From a virus, in IMG/VR virus record IMGVR_UViG_3300022853_001464, positions 1 to 35,771 of that record: a DNA stretch of 35,771 nt. One strand, given 5' to 3'. The position numbers were made by a program, and so were the translations under genes. Of the stretch, positions 1-7,451 are shown piece after piece. The notes under the pieces are model-generated. The model saw nothing but the letters and a program-made list of their open reading frames with translations. It had not been told where the DNA came from and ran no database searches. Every line of letters starts with the position of its first letter. The first letter of the stretch is position 1.

Positions 1-1
1 A

Positions 2-67
2 TTATTCGAAAGATTGCGTGATTCCGCAGAAGAACTAATAATGCCTATGCCTATTATAATGTCATAA
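2..67 (+). CDS. C-terminal end of an unidentified protein (partial)
   Basis: The frame is open from the window edge to a TAA at 65-67 and encodes about 21 residues ending in MPMPIIMS. The beginning lies outside the window. Too little is visible to assign a family. It ends 35 nt before the next start and lies on the same strand as the genes that follow, so it is probably the last gene of the upstream block. Confidence 0.45.
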   Translation, partial: LFERLRDSAEELIMPMPIIMS

Positions 68-70
68 ATA
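63..70 (+). promoter_or_regulatory. possible T4-type late promoter box
   Basis: CATAAATA differs in one base from the T4 late box TATAAATA and lies about 32 nt before the start of the 520-aa gene. A TATAAT at 55-60 overlaps the same spot but has no recognisable -35 box. The same octamer recurs at 31194-31201, directly before another start codon. This is pattern matching only; in AT-rich DNA such octamers also arise by chance. Confidence 0.3.
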
Positions 71-102
71 TAAGCAAATTACAAGGAGAATAATAATTAA
101 TC

Positions 103-1665
103 ATGGATCTCAACGCAGTAGCACAGGACTTATTTGACGAATTAAAGAGTCGTTACAGCGAACTAACGTTGGGTGACGAAACAGCACAAACCACAATCGA
201 CCCACAAAGTGCCAGATTTTTTAAGTTTTCTTGGAACAACAATGCAGTCAGTATTGCACTAGACGAAGAAACTTTAAGACTTGTTTACAACAAAGATTTA
301 ACCAACTCACTAGAAGAAGAGCAAGAACAAAACTGGTATAAATTTGCAAAGACCATGAGAGAATTTGCAGTAACACACAACTTAGGATTTAAGCCACAGG
401 ATGTGGAAAAATTAGACTTGGAACAAGGTGACTTTGAATTCATGTCTCAAGTAAATACAGTACAGGAAAACAACATGCACGGAACATCTAAAACATCTTA
501 CAACAAACTAGACAAGACTAAAATGATCATACGTCACTCTAAACAAGTAGACGAAACAGTGCCTGGTGCAAGATCGAGGAATATTGATGTTATATTCATT
601 GAAAATGCAGTAGGTGAAAGATTCCGTTTTCCGTACAACTATCTACAAGGTGCTAGAGCCATGCAGATGCATGTGGCAAAAGGTGGCAATCCATATGATG
701 CAATAGGCGAATCCATAATCACAAAAGTGCATGAAATTGCACAGTTAAGAAACTTCACCAAGTATGCAGTATCAAAAGGACTGTTAGATGAAAACACGCA
801 ACCTTATATTGATGCCGCACAAAAAAAGATAGCAGAAGCAAAAAAAACTTTACATAGATTGCAAAAATCTACAACATATGAATCAGCTGCCGAAGAAGTA
901 AAAATACAGAATGCTAACATAAGTGAAGAAGATCTAAGTGAACTCAAAAAATTATTCACAAAAGAAACTTTTGATGATTCGATTGTAGACGCATTTAGAT
1001 TTTTACCAATTAATGAATTAAAACCAGCAGATGATGCATCAGATGATGGTGATATGGACAGAACTGATATCATGACAGGTTCTTCTACTGCATCAAAATA
1101 TGCTTCTTATGTAGAAAAGTTTGTGAATAACCCAGAAAGCAGACTTATTCTTAAAAAAGACAGAGGCACAGACGAACTACAAAATAGTTTAAGATCACAA
1201 CAAAAAGATTTAGAAACAAAATTAGGCACTATCATGAGAGACATTGCTTCAAGATTTCTTTCCGCAAATTCAGAAGATGATGCTGTAGCAAATTTTGCAT
1301 CTGACATGGAACAACAACTATCAATGAGTGGTGAATTGTTTTCAAAACCAAATCCTGAAATGAAAAGATTAAAAGGCACAGCAATCCAACTGGCAAACAT
1401 ATATTTGCAAGACATGAAAAAGATTAAAATAGATGACGAATATGCAGATCAAGTAAGGAAATCACCAGAAGACATTAAGGCATTTAAAAATATCAAAGGG
1501 CAAGAAATAGACAAAGGCAAACTGGCAACACAATACAAGAGAAAATACAAAGACGAATCAGAACAGTTCGAAGCATGGATTGATGCAAGAGTAAGTGAGA
1601 TGGAAATAAATCTTGACGATGAAGAAGTTAAACGCTCACAATATGCCAATCCCTTTGCCAATTAA
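103..1665 (+). CDS. hypothetical protein, 520 aa, T4-like phage
   Basis: I do not recognise a named function. It is a soluble, highly charged protein with no signal peptide or membrane segment. The middle (about residues 230-300) and the C-terminal third are rich in Lys, Glu and Ala and probably helical. A segment near residues 155-215 (IDVIFIENAVGERFRFP onward) looks like a compact folded domain. An AAGGAG at 84-89 lies 13 nt before the ATG, a slightly long spacing. It is directly upstream of gp32 but separated from it by a promoter, so it may be expressed separately. Its size and its position before gp32 suggest a phage-conserved structural or replication-associated protein, but nothing visible decides between these. 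Confidence 0.85.
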   Translation: MDLNAVAQDLFDELKSRYSELTLGDETAQTTIDPQSARFFKFSWNNNAVSIALDEETLRLVYNKDLTNSLEEEQEQNWYKFAKTMREFAVTHNLGFKPQDVEKLDLEQGDFEFMSQVNTVQENNMHGTSKTSYNKLDKTKMIIRHSKQVDETVPGARSRNIDVIFIENAVGERFRFPYNYLQGARAMQMHVAKGGNPYDAIGESIITKVHEIAQLRNFTKYAVSKGLLDENTQPYIDAAQKKIAEAKKTLHRLQKSTTYESAAEEVKIQNANISEEDLSELKKLFTKETFDDSIVDAFRFLPINELKPADDASDDGDMDRTDIMTGSSTASKYASYVEKFVNNPESRLILKKDRGTDELQNSLRSQQKDLETKLGTIMRDIASRFLSANSEDDAVANFASDMEQQLSMSGELFSKPNPEMKRLKGTAIQLANIYLQDMKKIKIDDEYADQVRKSPEDIKAFKNIKGQEIDKGKLATQYKRKYKDESEQFEAWIDARVSEMEINLDDEEVKRSQYANPFAN

Positions 1666-1674
1666 AAATAATTC

Positions 1675-1704
1675 TTGACATAGATACAAGTTTCTGTATA
1701 TAAT
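1675..1704 (+). promoter_or_regulatory. sigma70-type promoter of gp32
   Basis: TTGACA at 1675-1680, an 18-nt spacer, and TATAAT at 1699-1704. Transcription would start near 1711, leaving a leader of about 40 nt that contains AAGGAGG at 1737-1743 before the gp32 ATG. Both boxes match the consensus exactly, as expected for a phage gene read by the host polymerase. Confidence 0.8.
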
Positions 1705-1751
1705 ACAGATATAGTGATAATACACACTAGGCAACAAAGGAGGCTTACATT

Positions 1752-2705
1752 ATGGCAACACTAGCAGAAATAAGAGCAAAATTGCAGGCTCAAACATCAA
1801 AACCTTCAGGTGAAGGCGGCGACAATGCAATATATGCACACTGGAACATTCCAGAAAATTCAGAAGCAGTATTAAGATTTTTACCAGATAAAGATCATAA
1901 CAATACATTTTTCTGGGTAGAAAGAGCAATGATTAAATTGCCATTCAACTCAGTAAAAGGTGATGCTTCTGCAGGTGCTGTACAGGTACAAGTGCCTTGT
2001 ATGGAAATGTATGGCGATGCTTGTCCAATACTTGCAGAGGTTAGACAGTGGTTTAAAGACAAATCATTAGAAGATCTTGGTAGAAAATATTGGAAAAAAC
2101 GTTCATATGTGTTTCAAGGGTTTGTAGTAAATTCGCCGCTACAAGAAGATGCAACACCAGACAATCCAATTAGAAGATTTATTATAGGTCCACAGATCTT
2201 TAATATTATTAAATCTGCACTAATGGATCCAGAAATGGAAGATCTTCCAACTGACTATACTAGAGGTGTTGACTTTAGAATCAACAAAACTACAAAAGGT
2301 GGTTATGCTGATTATTCAACTTCTAAGTGGTCAAGAAAAACTTCTCCACTTACTGCTGAACAGAATCAAGCCATCGAAGCACATGGTTTACACAATATGG
2401 GAGACTTCTTACCAAAGAAACCTACAGAAGTTGAACTTAAAGTGATGGAAGAAATGTTTAGAGCATCAGTAGATGGCGAGCCTTACGACGCTGAGAAGTA
2501 TTCACAATACTTTAGGCCTGCTGGGTTAAGAGCACCTGCTACAGGAAGTGGTACAACTGCATTGCCAGTTACACCAACTCCGGCAACTCCGCAACCTCAA
2601 GCACAACCTCAAGTAGAAGCAACTCCTGCACCACAACCTGAATCACCAAGTAATTCAAAAGCAGAAGACATACTTGCTATGATTCGTGCAAGACAACAAA
2701 AATAA
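1752..2705 (+). CDS. 32: single-stranded DNA binding protein gp32
   Basis: T4 gp32-type protein of 317 aa, close to the 301 aa of T4. It coats single-stranded DNA during replication and recombination and works with UvsX and UvsY, encoded just downstream. The N-terminal region (MATLAEIRAKL) fits the self-association part. The core contains the segment CMEMYGDACPI (Cys83, Cys91) where T4 gp32 has its zinc site, but I see only two of the four T4 ligands: the position of the last Cys is Leu94, and no His is present in the short stretch before Cys83. The C-terminus is a Pro/Gln/Thr-rich linker of about 50 residues ending in a short helix (AEDILAMIRARQQK), not the long acidic tail of T4. It has its own promoter and a strong AAGGAGG site, fitting high expression. 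Confidence 0.92.
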   Translation: MATLAEIRAKLQAQTSKPSGEGGDNAIYAHWNIPENSEAVLRFLPDKDHNNTFFWVERAMIKLPFNSVKGDASAGAVQVQVPCMEMYGDACPILAEVRQWFKDKSLEDLGRKYWKKRSYVFQGFVVNSPLQEDATPDNPIRRFIIGPQIFNIIKSALMDPEMEDLPTDYTRGVDFRINKTTKGGYADYSTSKWSRKTSPLTAEQNQAIEAHGLHNMGDFLPKKPTEVELKVMEEMFRASVDGEPYDAEKYSQYFRPAGLRAPATGSGTTALPVTPTPATPQPQAQPQVEATPAPQPESPSNSKAEDILAMIRARQQK

Positions 2706-2711
2706 ATCAAT

Positions 2712-2731
2712 CGGGGGTAGAAATACCCCCG
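2712..2731 (+). terminator. hairpin after gp32 with GAAA loop
   Basis: An 8-bp perfect stem (CGGGGGTA paired with TACCCCCG) closed by a GAAA tetraloop begins 6 nt after the gp32 stop. There is no T-run; the uvsX -35 box starts at the last stem base or immediately after it. It probably stabilises the 3' end of the gp32 message or slows transcription between gp32 and uvsX. Confidence 0.6.
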
Positions 2732-2760
2732 TTGACACACCCTTGTATAGAACATATAAT
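2732..2760 (+). promoter_or_regulatory. sigma70-type promoter of uvsX
   Basis: TTGACA at 2732-2737, a 17-nt spacer and TATAAT at 2755-2760. The predicted start is near 2767, with AGAGAGG at 2764-2770 ahead of the ATG at 2779. The match to consensus is perfect and the box abuts the gp32 hairpin. Confidence 0.8.
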
Positions 2761-2778
2761 AATAGAGAGGTATAAAAT

Positions 2779-3861
2779 ATGGTTAAACCATTTGACGTAA
2801 CAAAATTTAGAAAGAGTATTACTAAGTCTATTGATGGCTTAGGTATAGGATTCAACGATCCTACTGATTGGATATCTACTGGCAATCATGCACTAAACTA
2901 TTTGATATCTGGAGATTTTTACAAAGGCATTCCGCTAGGCAAAGTTACAGTATTTGCAGGAGAATCTGGCTCTGGTAAATCCTATATTTGTTCAGGCAAT
3001 ATTATAAGAGAAGCACAAGCACTAGGTATATTTGTCATTCTAGTAGATTCAGAAAATGCACTAGATGAAGCATGGCTCAAAGCCGTTGGTGTTGATACAG
3101 CAGAAGATAAACTGTTAAGATTGAGCATGAGCATGATAGATGATGTTGCAAAGACAATATCAAACTTTGTTAAAGAATACAAAACAGATTACGGTGATAA
3201 AGATCCTTCAGAAAGACCAAAAGTACTATTTGTATTAGACTCGCTTGGTATGATGATGACCCCGACTGATGTAGATCAGTTTAACAAGGGTGATATGAAA
3301 GGTGATCTAGGTAGAAAACCCAAGGCACTAACAGCACTTGTAAGAAATTGTGTTAACATGTTCGGTACTTTGAACGTGGGTATGGTAGCAACCAATCACA
3401 CATATGCATCACAAGACATGTTTAACCCAGATGATAAAATATCAGGTGGACAAGGATTTGTATATGCATCAAGTATTGTGGTCGCTATGAAAAAACTTAA
3501 ACTGAAAGAGGACGAAGACGGTAATAAAATTTCAGAAGTTATGGGTATTCGAGCCGCTTGTAAAGTTATGAAAACAAGATTTGCAAAGCCGTTCGAAGGA
3601 GTACAACTAAAAATTCCGTATGAAACAGGAATGGACCCATATTCAGGACTGTTGGACTTGTTTGAGAAAAAAGGTCTAATTCAACAGCAGGGAAATAGAT
3701 TAAAATATACAACAATAGAAGGCAAAGAAATATTAGATTACAGAAAAGCCTGGGGCAAAGATAATTTAGAAATTGTCATGCAAGAGGTAAGTAATGGACT
3801 TATAAAGGAGCCAGTTGAACAAACTGTTGTAGAAGAAGATGGAGATGCAGATGCTAGTTGA
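2779..3861 (+). CDS. uvsX: UvsX RecA-like recombinase
   Basis: Recombinase of 360 aa (T4 UvsX is about 390). It forms filaments on single-stranded DNA and drives strand exchange for recombination-dependent replication and repair. The RecA core is clear: Walker A GESGSGKS at residues 61-68, a Walker B strand in KVLFVLDSLGMM, and a DNA-binding loop region around the NHTYAS and SGGQGFVYASS segments. It has its own promoter. The gene overlaps the small acidic ORF that follows, and uvsY comes next, so mediator and recombinase are made from one transcript. Confidence 0.95.
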   Translation: MVKPFDVTKFRKSITKSIDGLGIGFNDPTDWISTGNHALNYLISGDFYKGIPLGKVTVFAGESGSGKSYICSGNIIREAQALGIFVILVDSENALDEAWLKAVGVDTAEDKLLRLSMSMIDDVAKTISNFVKEYKTDYGDKDPSERPKVLFVLDSLGMMMTPTDVDQFNKGDMKGDLGRKPKALTALVRNCVNMFGTLNVGMVATNHTYASQDMFNPDDKISGGQGFVYASSIVVAMKKLKLKEDEDGNKISEVMGIRAACKVMKTRFAKPFEGVQLKIPYETGMDPYSGLLDLFEKKGLIQQQGNRLKYTTIEGKEILDYRKAWGKDNLEIVMQEVSNGLIKEPVEQTVVEEDGDADAS

Positions 3862-4063
3862 TACTTGGAATTTGATTAAGGCCTACGTACCTGCAAAAGA
3901 CAAAGCCATTGTCGCAACAAGATTTGTAGATATTGCCATGGATAATGGCGTACTTGACGAAGACATACAAGAAATGATTGGCCACGACGATGAACTAGAT
4001 GAAGCAATCCGTTATAGTCTTGATCTTGAAGAAGATGATGAAGAAGAACTGTATGAACGTTAA
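3839..4063 (+). CDS. small acidic protein between uvsX and uvsY
   Basis: Up to 74 aa, with the C-terminal 30 residues dominated by Asp and Glu (SLDLEEDDEEELYE). I do not recognise the family. Several in-frame ATGs are possible (3839, 3845, 3851). GGAG at 3841-3844 favours 3851, which would give 70 aa starting MLVDTWNLIKAY. The gene overlaps the end of uvsX, and its stop TAA shares a base with the uvsY ATG, so translation of all three is probably coupled. A role linked to UvsX and UvsY is an inference from this context. Confidence 0.75.
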   Translation: MEMQMLVDTWNLIKAYVPAKDKAIVATRFVDIAMDNGVLDEDIQEMIGHDDELDEAIRYSLDLEEDDEEELYER

Positions 4064-4518
4064 TGAACTGGTTTTCACAAATAACTCAAAACATATCTAA
4101 AATCCCAGACGCTATTGCTTACTATGAAACAGAACTTGAGGTGGCTTCACACGAAGTAAAACTTCATGGCAACATAGAAAAACAATCAGCAACAATGCCT
4201 GGTGTTGTAGAATCACGATTTAGACAACTGCAAGAAGTTGAAGGTATACTGAAACATTTAGAAATACAACATCGAAGAATAAGAACCAAACACTATAAAA
4301 AATATTTAGAAAATTATCAACGTGCTCTTACATCACGTGATGCTGAAAAATATGCAGAAGGCGAAGACGAAGTGTGTGACTTCGAAGCCATAGTAAATGA
4401 ATGGGCACTGCTAAGAAACAAATGGTTGGGTATTATTAAAGCACTGGATCAAAAACAGTGGCATATTACTAACATTGTAAAATTAAGAGTCGCTGGCATG
4501 GAAGATGCTAGCCTATAA
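4063..4518 (+). CDS. uvsY: UvsY recombination mediator
   Basis: 151 aa, close to the 137 aa of T4 UvsY, mostly helical and charged (KHLEIQHRRIRTKHYKKYLE near the middle). UvsY helps UvsX displace gp32 from single-stranded DNA. The assignment rests on size, composition, sequence resemblance to the marine T4-like UvsY family, and position directly after uvsX. It starts inside the stop codon of the preceding gene (TAATG). No terminator with a clear T-tail follows. Confidence 0.85.
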   Translation: MNWFSQITQNISKIPDAIAYYETELEVASHEVKLHGNIEKQSATMPGVVESRFRQLQEVEGILKHLEIQHRRIRTKHYKKYLENYQRALTSRDAEKYAEGEDEVCDFEAIVNEWALLRNKWLGIIKALDQKQWHITNIVKLRVAGMEDASL

Positions 4519-4548
4519 AATTATCGCATAATTCGTATGTGAATAATA

Positions 4549-4569
4549 GTTGTGTTTTTTTTGCACAAC
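4549..4569 (+). terminator. possible weak hairpin after uvsY
   Basis: GTTGTG at 4549-4554 pairs with CACAAC at 4564-4569 around a loop of eight T and one G. The T-run is in the loop, not after the stem, so it is not a standard intrinsic terminator on this strand. The surrounding gap (4519-4651) otherwise holds only AT-rich DNA with a TATAAA at 4610-4615 that could serve as a -10 box for the tiny genes; I see no good -35 partner. Confidence 0.3.
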
Positions 4570-4651
4570 AGTCATAGTCTATTAACACTGTATTTTATTA
4601 ATCTTCTAGTATAAATTAGTACTGAGCGTAACAACAGTCTATAGGAGACAC

Positions 4652-4774
4652 ATGAAAAAACTAAACTACATAGAAAAACTAAACTACATTGCAAAACTTT
4701 TTTTTAACCTAAGCAAGATGATGCAATTAGGACAAATGAAAAATCCGGAAAAAGCATTCAAGTACATTGGTTAA
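4652..4774 (+). CDS. tiny basic protein, 40 aa, with KLNYI repeat
   Basis: ATG preceded by AGGAG at 4643-4647, a good site. The peptide begins with KLNYIE followed by KLNYIA and KLFFNL, so a six-residue unit is repeated and the third copy is degenerate; at DNA level a 16-bp unit recurs 18 nt later (4656-4671 and 4674-4689). Rich in Lys, Leu, Asn and Met. Family unknown. It lies 13 nt before the next small gene and is on the same strand as the other tiny genes up to 5360. Confidence 0.6.
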   Translation: MKKLNYIEKLNYIAKLFFNLSKMMQLGQMKNPEKAFKYIG

Positions 4775-4787
4775 TGAAAGGAATACA

Positions 4788-4973
4788 ATGGCCGAACAAT
4801 TTAAGAAATTTAAGAAATTTAAGAAACTTAGTCGTATGTTTAGCAATATGTTGTTTAATAATCCTGATCAGGGTATCGAACACTTTTGCAGAACCGAATA
4901 TGGGACTGACTGGTATTGGGCGTACAGCGAACTTAAAAAACGAGGAACACCCCCAAAACATTATCGCATCTAA
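4788..4973 (+). CDS. small protein, 61 aa, with FKK repeat
   Basis: I chose the ATG at 4788 because AAAGGA lies just upstream (4777-4782); a longer TTG-started reading from 4767 overlaps the previous gene. Residues 5-13 are three exact FKK units, encoded by three perfect copies of TTTAAGAAA. The remainder is a compact Trp/Tyr/Cys-containing segment (GIEHFCRTEYGTDWYWAYSELKKRG). Family unknown; the mixed basic and aromatic make-up is typical of small early phage proteins. Confidence 0.65.
   Translation: MAEQFKKFKKFKKLSRMFSNMLFNNPDQGIEHFCRTEYGTDWYWAYSELKKRGTPPKHYRI
4800..4826 (+). repeat. three tandem copies of TTTAAGAAA
   Basis: Perfect 9-bp tandem repeat, three copies, in frame with the 61-aa gene so that each unit adds FKK. 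Changes in copy number would not break the reading frame. Confidence 0.9.
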
Positions 4974-4982
4974 AGAGATAAA

Positions 4983-5084
4983 ATGACAAAAACTAAAGAT
5001 TACAAAAATTCTATCCTAAATCCACTCAGAATAAAATTTGCTGGCACAATCAAACCAGTCAACAAGAGCAAAAGAGTAGGGTGA
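4983..5084 (+). CDS. tiny basic protein, 33 aa
   Basis: Reads MTKTKDYKNSILNPLRIKF onward and ends at a TGA. The start follows AAAGAGATAA, a fair ribosome site. Its stop overlaps the GTG start of the next ORF (GTGA), the same kind of stop/start coupling used throughout the window. That arrangement is the main support for both short genes. Family unknown, strongly basic. Confidence 0.45.
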   Translation: MTKTKDYKNSILNPLRIKFAGTIKPVNKSKRVG

Positions 5085-5257
5085 AGGAAGAGACTTACAC
5101 CAGCAAGAGTTGGGGGCAGGCTTGGAGAATGTACAACAACATGACTTGCTTGGGATATAATCCTAAATGCATAACACATGACACACACTATGAAATAAAA
5201 TGGAGGAAAATAATTGAAAATATTGAAGAAAATATTAGACTCACTGTTAACAAGTAA
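5081..5257 (+). CDS. small protein, 58 aa, GTG start
   Basis: Starts with GTG overlapping the previous stop; AGAGTAGG lies just upstream. The protein (VKEETYTSKSWGQAWRMYNN at the start) carries two Cys, several Trp and a charged C-terminal helix (KIIENIEENIR). The reading frame stays open for 58 codons although the other plus frames contain stops. Its last 44 nt overlap the start of the DUF3563-like gene. Family unknown. Confidence 0.5.
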   Translation: MKEETYTSKSWGQAWRMYNNMTCLGYNPKCITHDTHYEIKWRKIIENIEENIRLTVNK

Positions 5258-5360
5258 TTACGATCGAAGAAGACAGTGGGCAGAATCATATCTTTCTAAA
5301 TCAGTTGATCTTATTGATCTAGAATATAGACAAAGAGAACTTACACGTATGGGGTTATAA
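5214..5360 (+). CDS. DUF3563-like small protein, 48 aa
   Basis: TTG start preceded by TGGAGG at 5201-5206, the same GGAGGAAAATA arrangement that precedes the uvsW TTG start. The C-terminal half (SYLSKSVDLIDLEYRQRELT) follows the DUF3563 pattern of YL.....DL.DLE.R.R, a short family of unknown function found in bacteria and phages. It is the last gene of the tiny-gene island; its stop codon lies within the loop region of a strong hairpin. Confidence 0.6.
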   Translation: MKILKKILDSLLTSNYDRRRQWAESYLSKSVDLIDLEYRQRELTRMGL

Positions 5361-5373
5361 AACCTCTTACGTG
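5344..5373 (+). terminator. strong hairpin closing the tiny-gene island
   Basis: Arms 5344-5356 and 5361-5373 pair over 13 positions with one T-T mismatch and one G-T pair, closed by the loop ATAA. It overlaps the end of the preceding gene and lies just before the promoter of the cassette. No long T-run follows, so it may be a factor-aided terminator or an RNA-stabilising end. Confidence 0.5.
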
Positions 5374-5386
5374 GGCCACTCGGCCA

Positions 5387-5415
5387 TTGACACACAGCCT
5401 TAAACCATATATAAT
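5387..5415 (+). promoter_or_regulatory. consensus promoter at the start of the cassette
   Basis: TTGACA at 5387-5392, a 17-nt spacer, TATAAT at 5410-5415. The start codon is 9 nt after the -10 box and there is no Shine-Dalgarno sequence, so the transcript should have a leader of only a few nucleotides. Confidence 0.8.
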
Positions 5416-5424
5416 TAACTTTAA

Positions 5425-6555
5425 ATGCGAGAAATAAACAGTTTCCAAAAATTTAACATCAACAGTCAGTTAGTAAGCAAAACTTATGATTACACCATTG
5501 AACTAAAAGACGGTACAAAACTTGTTGATACATTGAGTGGACTATGGTGTACTCCATTGGGGTACAGTCAAGACACTCTAAAAACTGCGGCATATGAACA
5601 AAGTTTAATCAATCCCTACTACAACAATTACCTACACACCAACAATGAAGTGACAGAACAATTTGCCATAGAACTTTGCGAAATTACTGACACTGAACGT
5701 GTATATTTTACTACATCGGGCAGTGCCGCAGTCGAAACAGCAATAAAAATTGCTCTGCACATAAATCCAAGCACCAATCAATGCATTGTGTGCAAACACA
5801 GTTATCACGGTTCTACAATACTATCAGCAAACGCAAGTGATCACAAAATAAACAAATGGGCAGGAAATATACAAGATCCTTTAGTCACACACAAATTTGC
5901 AAACGCAGAAGAATTAGAACAATTAATTAATTTAGACGTAGCGTTTATTATTGTCGAACCAATTATAGCAGCCGGAGGTGTGTACCAACACTCTCCAGAA
6001 GTATTCAAATTGCTGAAACAAGCACAAGATAAAAATACAATCATTATCTTTGATGAAACAGTGACCGGATTTGGCAAGATTGGACCAATGTTTGCACAAG
6101 ATCATTACAATTTTAAACCTGATATTTTGGTCTTAGGCAAAGGCATCAGTAATGGTTATTTTCCGTTATCTGCTACACTGTTAAACAAAAAAGTCAGTGA
6201 TCAGATAAAGTTTTTTAATCATGGTTTTACTGCCAGCGGACATCCAATTGGTAGTGCAGTTGGTCTAGAGATGTTGAAACTGTGTAAAAAAGGATTTGAT
6301 CATTCAAGATTCGATATTCATCTAAGCCATGAAAAACTAGTTGAACACAGACACATAGGTTGCATGGGTGCAATACAATTTACTAGAATGTCACAAGCAT
6401 TCAAGTTTGTACAAGCAATGCGAGAAAAAGGTTACATGCTGGAAGTTGGTAGTGAAAATATCAGCAGTGTGTGCTATTGTTTGCCTTATATTATGTCAGA
6501 TCATGATTACAAGCAGTTTATGAATACTATTTCTGAAACTATGGATCAAATATAA
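5425..6555 (+). CDS. class-III PLP-dependent aminotransferase
   Basis: 376 aa, shorter than most of the family (about 420-460). The fold-type I signatures are in order: phosphate-binding TSGSAAVETAIKIA (residues 97-110), the HGS segment near 128-130, FDETVTGFG with the pyridine-binding Asp210, and LVLGKGISNG with the Schiff-base Lys239. GFTASGHPIGSAVGLE follows. The family moves amino groups between amines or amino sugars/aldehydes and keto acids (relatives: glutamate-1-semialdehyde aminomutase, BioA, omega-transaminases). The substrate cannot be read from sequence. It opens the cassette under a consensus promoter and is followed 13 nt later by a radical SAM gene, so the two may act in one pathway. 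The shortening affects the C-terminal domain. Confidence 0.88.
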   Translation: MREINSFQKFNINSQLVSKTYDYTIELKDGTKLVDTLSGLWCTPLGYSQDTLKTAAYEQSLINPYYNNYLHTNNEVTEQFAIELCEITDTERVYFTTSGSAAVETAIKIALHINPSTNQCIVCKHSYHGSTILSANASDHKINKWAGNIQDPLVTHKFANAEELEQLINLDVAFIIVEPIIAAGGVYQHSPEVFKLLKQAQDKNTIIIFDETVTGFGKIGPMFAQDHYNFKPDILVLGKGISNGYFPLSATLLNKKVSDQIKFFNHGFTASGHPIGSAVGLEMLKLCKKGFDHSRFDIHLSHEKLVEHRHIGCMGAIQFTRMSQAFKFVQAMREKGYMLEVGSENISSVCYCLPYIMSDHDYKQFMNTISETMDQI

Positions 6556-6568
6556 GGTACATAAATGT

Positions 6569-7438
6569 ATGTACACTCCACAAAAATGGCACATAGAACC
6601 AACTTCAAGATGTACTTTAGAATGCCCGGGATGTGACAGAACTTGGTTTAAGAAAACATTTAAAAAAAGTCTTATACATGATTTAGATGTTGATGAGATT
6701 ATAAACTTTTTTTTAAACAACAACTTTACCGACCAAGACATATCAATGTGTGGAAATAATGGTGACCCTATCTACCATCCAAAGTTCATTTATCTAGTAC
6801 AAGCATTAAAAGCCATAGGCAGTACTCTACACATACATACAAACGGCTCAGCAAAAACACCAAAATTTTGGAAGGAATTGTGTACTTTTTTAAGTGCAAA
6901 AGATAAAATTACTTTTGCTATCGACGGCTTGCCTAGCAACAATCATGTTTATAGAATTAATTCCAATTGGAAACAGGTAGAACAAGCAATCAAAATCACC
7001 AGCCAATCTTATGTGCAAACTTGCTGGCAATACATTGTGTTCAAATACAATCAGGATCAGATACAGGAAGCAGAACAACTGTCTAAGACATTGGGTATAG
7101 ATGAATTTAAGATTCTTAAAAGTCACAGATGGCAAGATGACAGCTTACAAGGTTATATGCCTGATGAAAAATATACCACAAAACAGCATGAAGGGCAAAA
7201 TATGCAACCAGAGTGTATAAAAGAAAAAGAAATATACATCGATGCAGAAGGATTTTTATATCCATGTTGTTATACAGCCGCTCAAAGAACCAAAAGAAAA
7301 ACTGTATTCTTTAAAAACCGATTGCATATAACAGATAAAAATTTTGCATTTTTGCCTTGTCATACACAATTTATAGAAAATGCACAAGATTACAAAACTG
7401 CTGATCAAGTTTGCAAAACGCACTGTTCTAAGTTATAA
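6569..7438 (+). CDS. radical SAM protein with SPASM-like C-terminus
   Basis: 289 aa. The N-terminus has the radical SAM triad Cys15-x3-Cys19-x2-Cys22 in TSRCTLECPGCDRTW, which binds a 4Fe-4S cluster and cleaves S-adenosylmethionine. CGNNGDPIYHPKF fits the SAM-binding strand. The C-terminal part has further Cys (PEC, GFLYPCCYTA, LPCHTQF, VCKTHC) in the arrangement of a SPASM/twitch auxiliary-cluster domain. Family members modify peptides, sugars or cofactors; the substrate is unknown. Neighbours are a class-III aminotransferase and an asparagine-synthetase-like protein, and a ferredoxin gene lies 2.4 kb downstream that could supply electrons. Two ATGs lie close together; only 6569 is in frame. 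Confidence 0.85.
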   Translation: MYTPQKWHIEPTSRCTLECPGCDRTWFKKTFKKSLIHDLDVDEIINFFLNNNFTDQDISMCGNNGDPIYHPKFIYLVQALKAIGSTLHIHTNGSAKTPKFWKELCTFLSAKDKITFAIDGLPSNNHVYRINSNWKQVEQAIKITSQSYVQTCWQYIVFKYNQDQIQEAEQLSKTLGIDEFKILKSHRWQDDSLQGYMPDEKYTTKQHEGQNMQPECIKEKEIYIDAEGFLYPCCYTAAQRTKRKTVFFKNRLHITDKNFAFLPCHTQFIENAQDYKTADQVCKTHCSKL

Positions 7439-7439
7439 T
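7411..7439 (+). promoter_or_regulatory. promoter of the tRNA
   Basis: TTGCAA at 7411-7416, 17-nt spacer, TATAAT at 7434-7439. The predicted start near 7446 is about 6 nt before the mature tRNA 5' end. It lies within the end of the radical SAM gene. Confidence 0.6.
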
Positions 7440-7451
7440 TAAAAGCACAAC

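Noticed and set aside
4656-4826. CRISPR-like or regulatory repeat array
   Set aside because: The repeats are 9 and 16 bp, in frame with coding sequence, with no spacers; they encode KLNYI and FKK units.
4774-4986. 70-aa reading frame overlapping the FKK gene
   Set aside because: It is in another frame of the same DNA, with a hydrophobic composition produced by the repeat; the 4788 frame has the better ribosome site.
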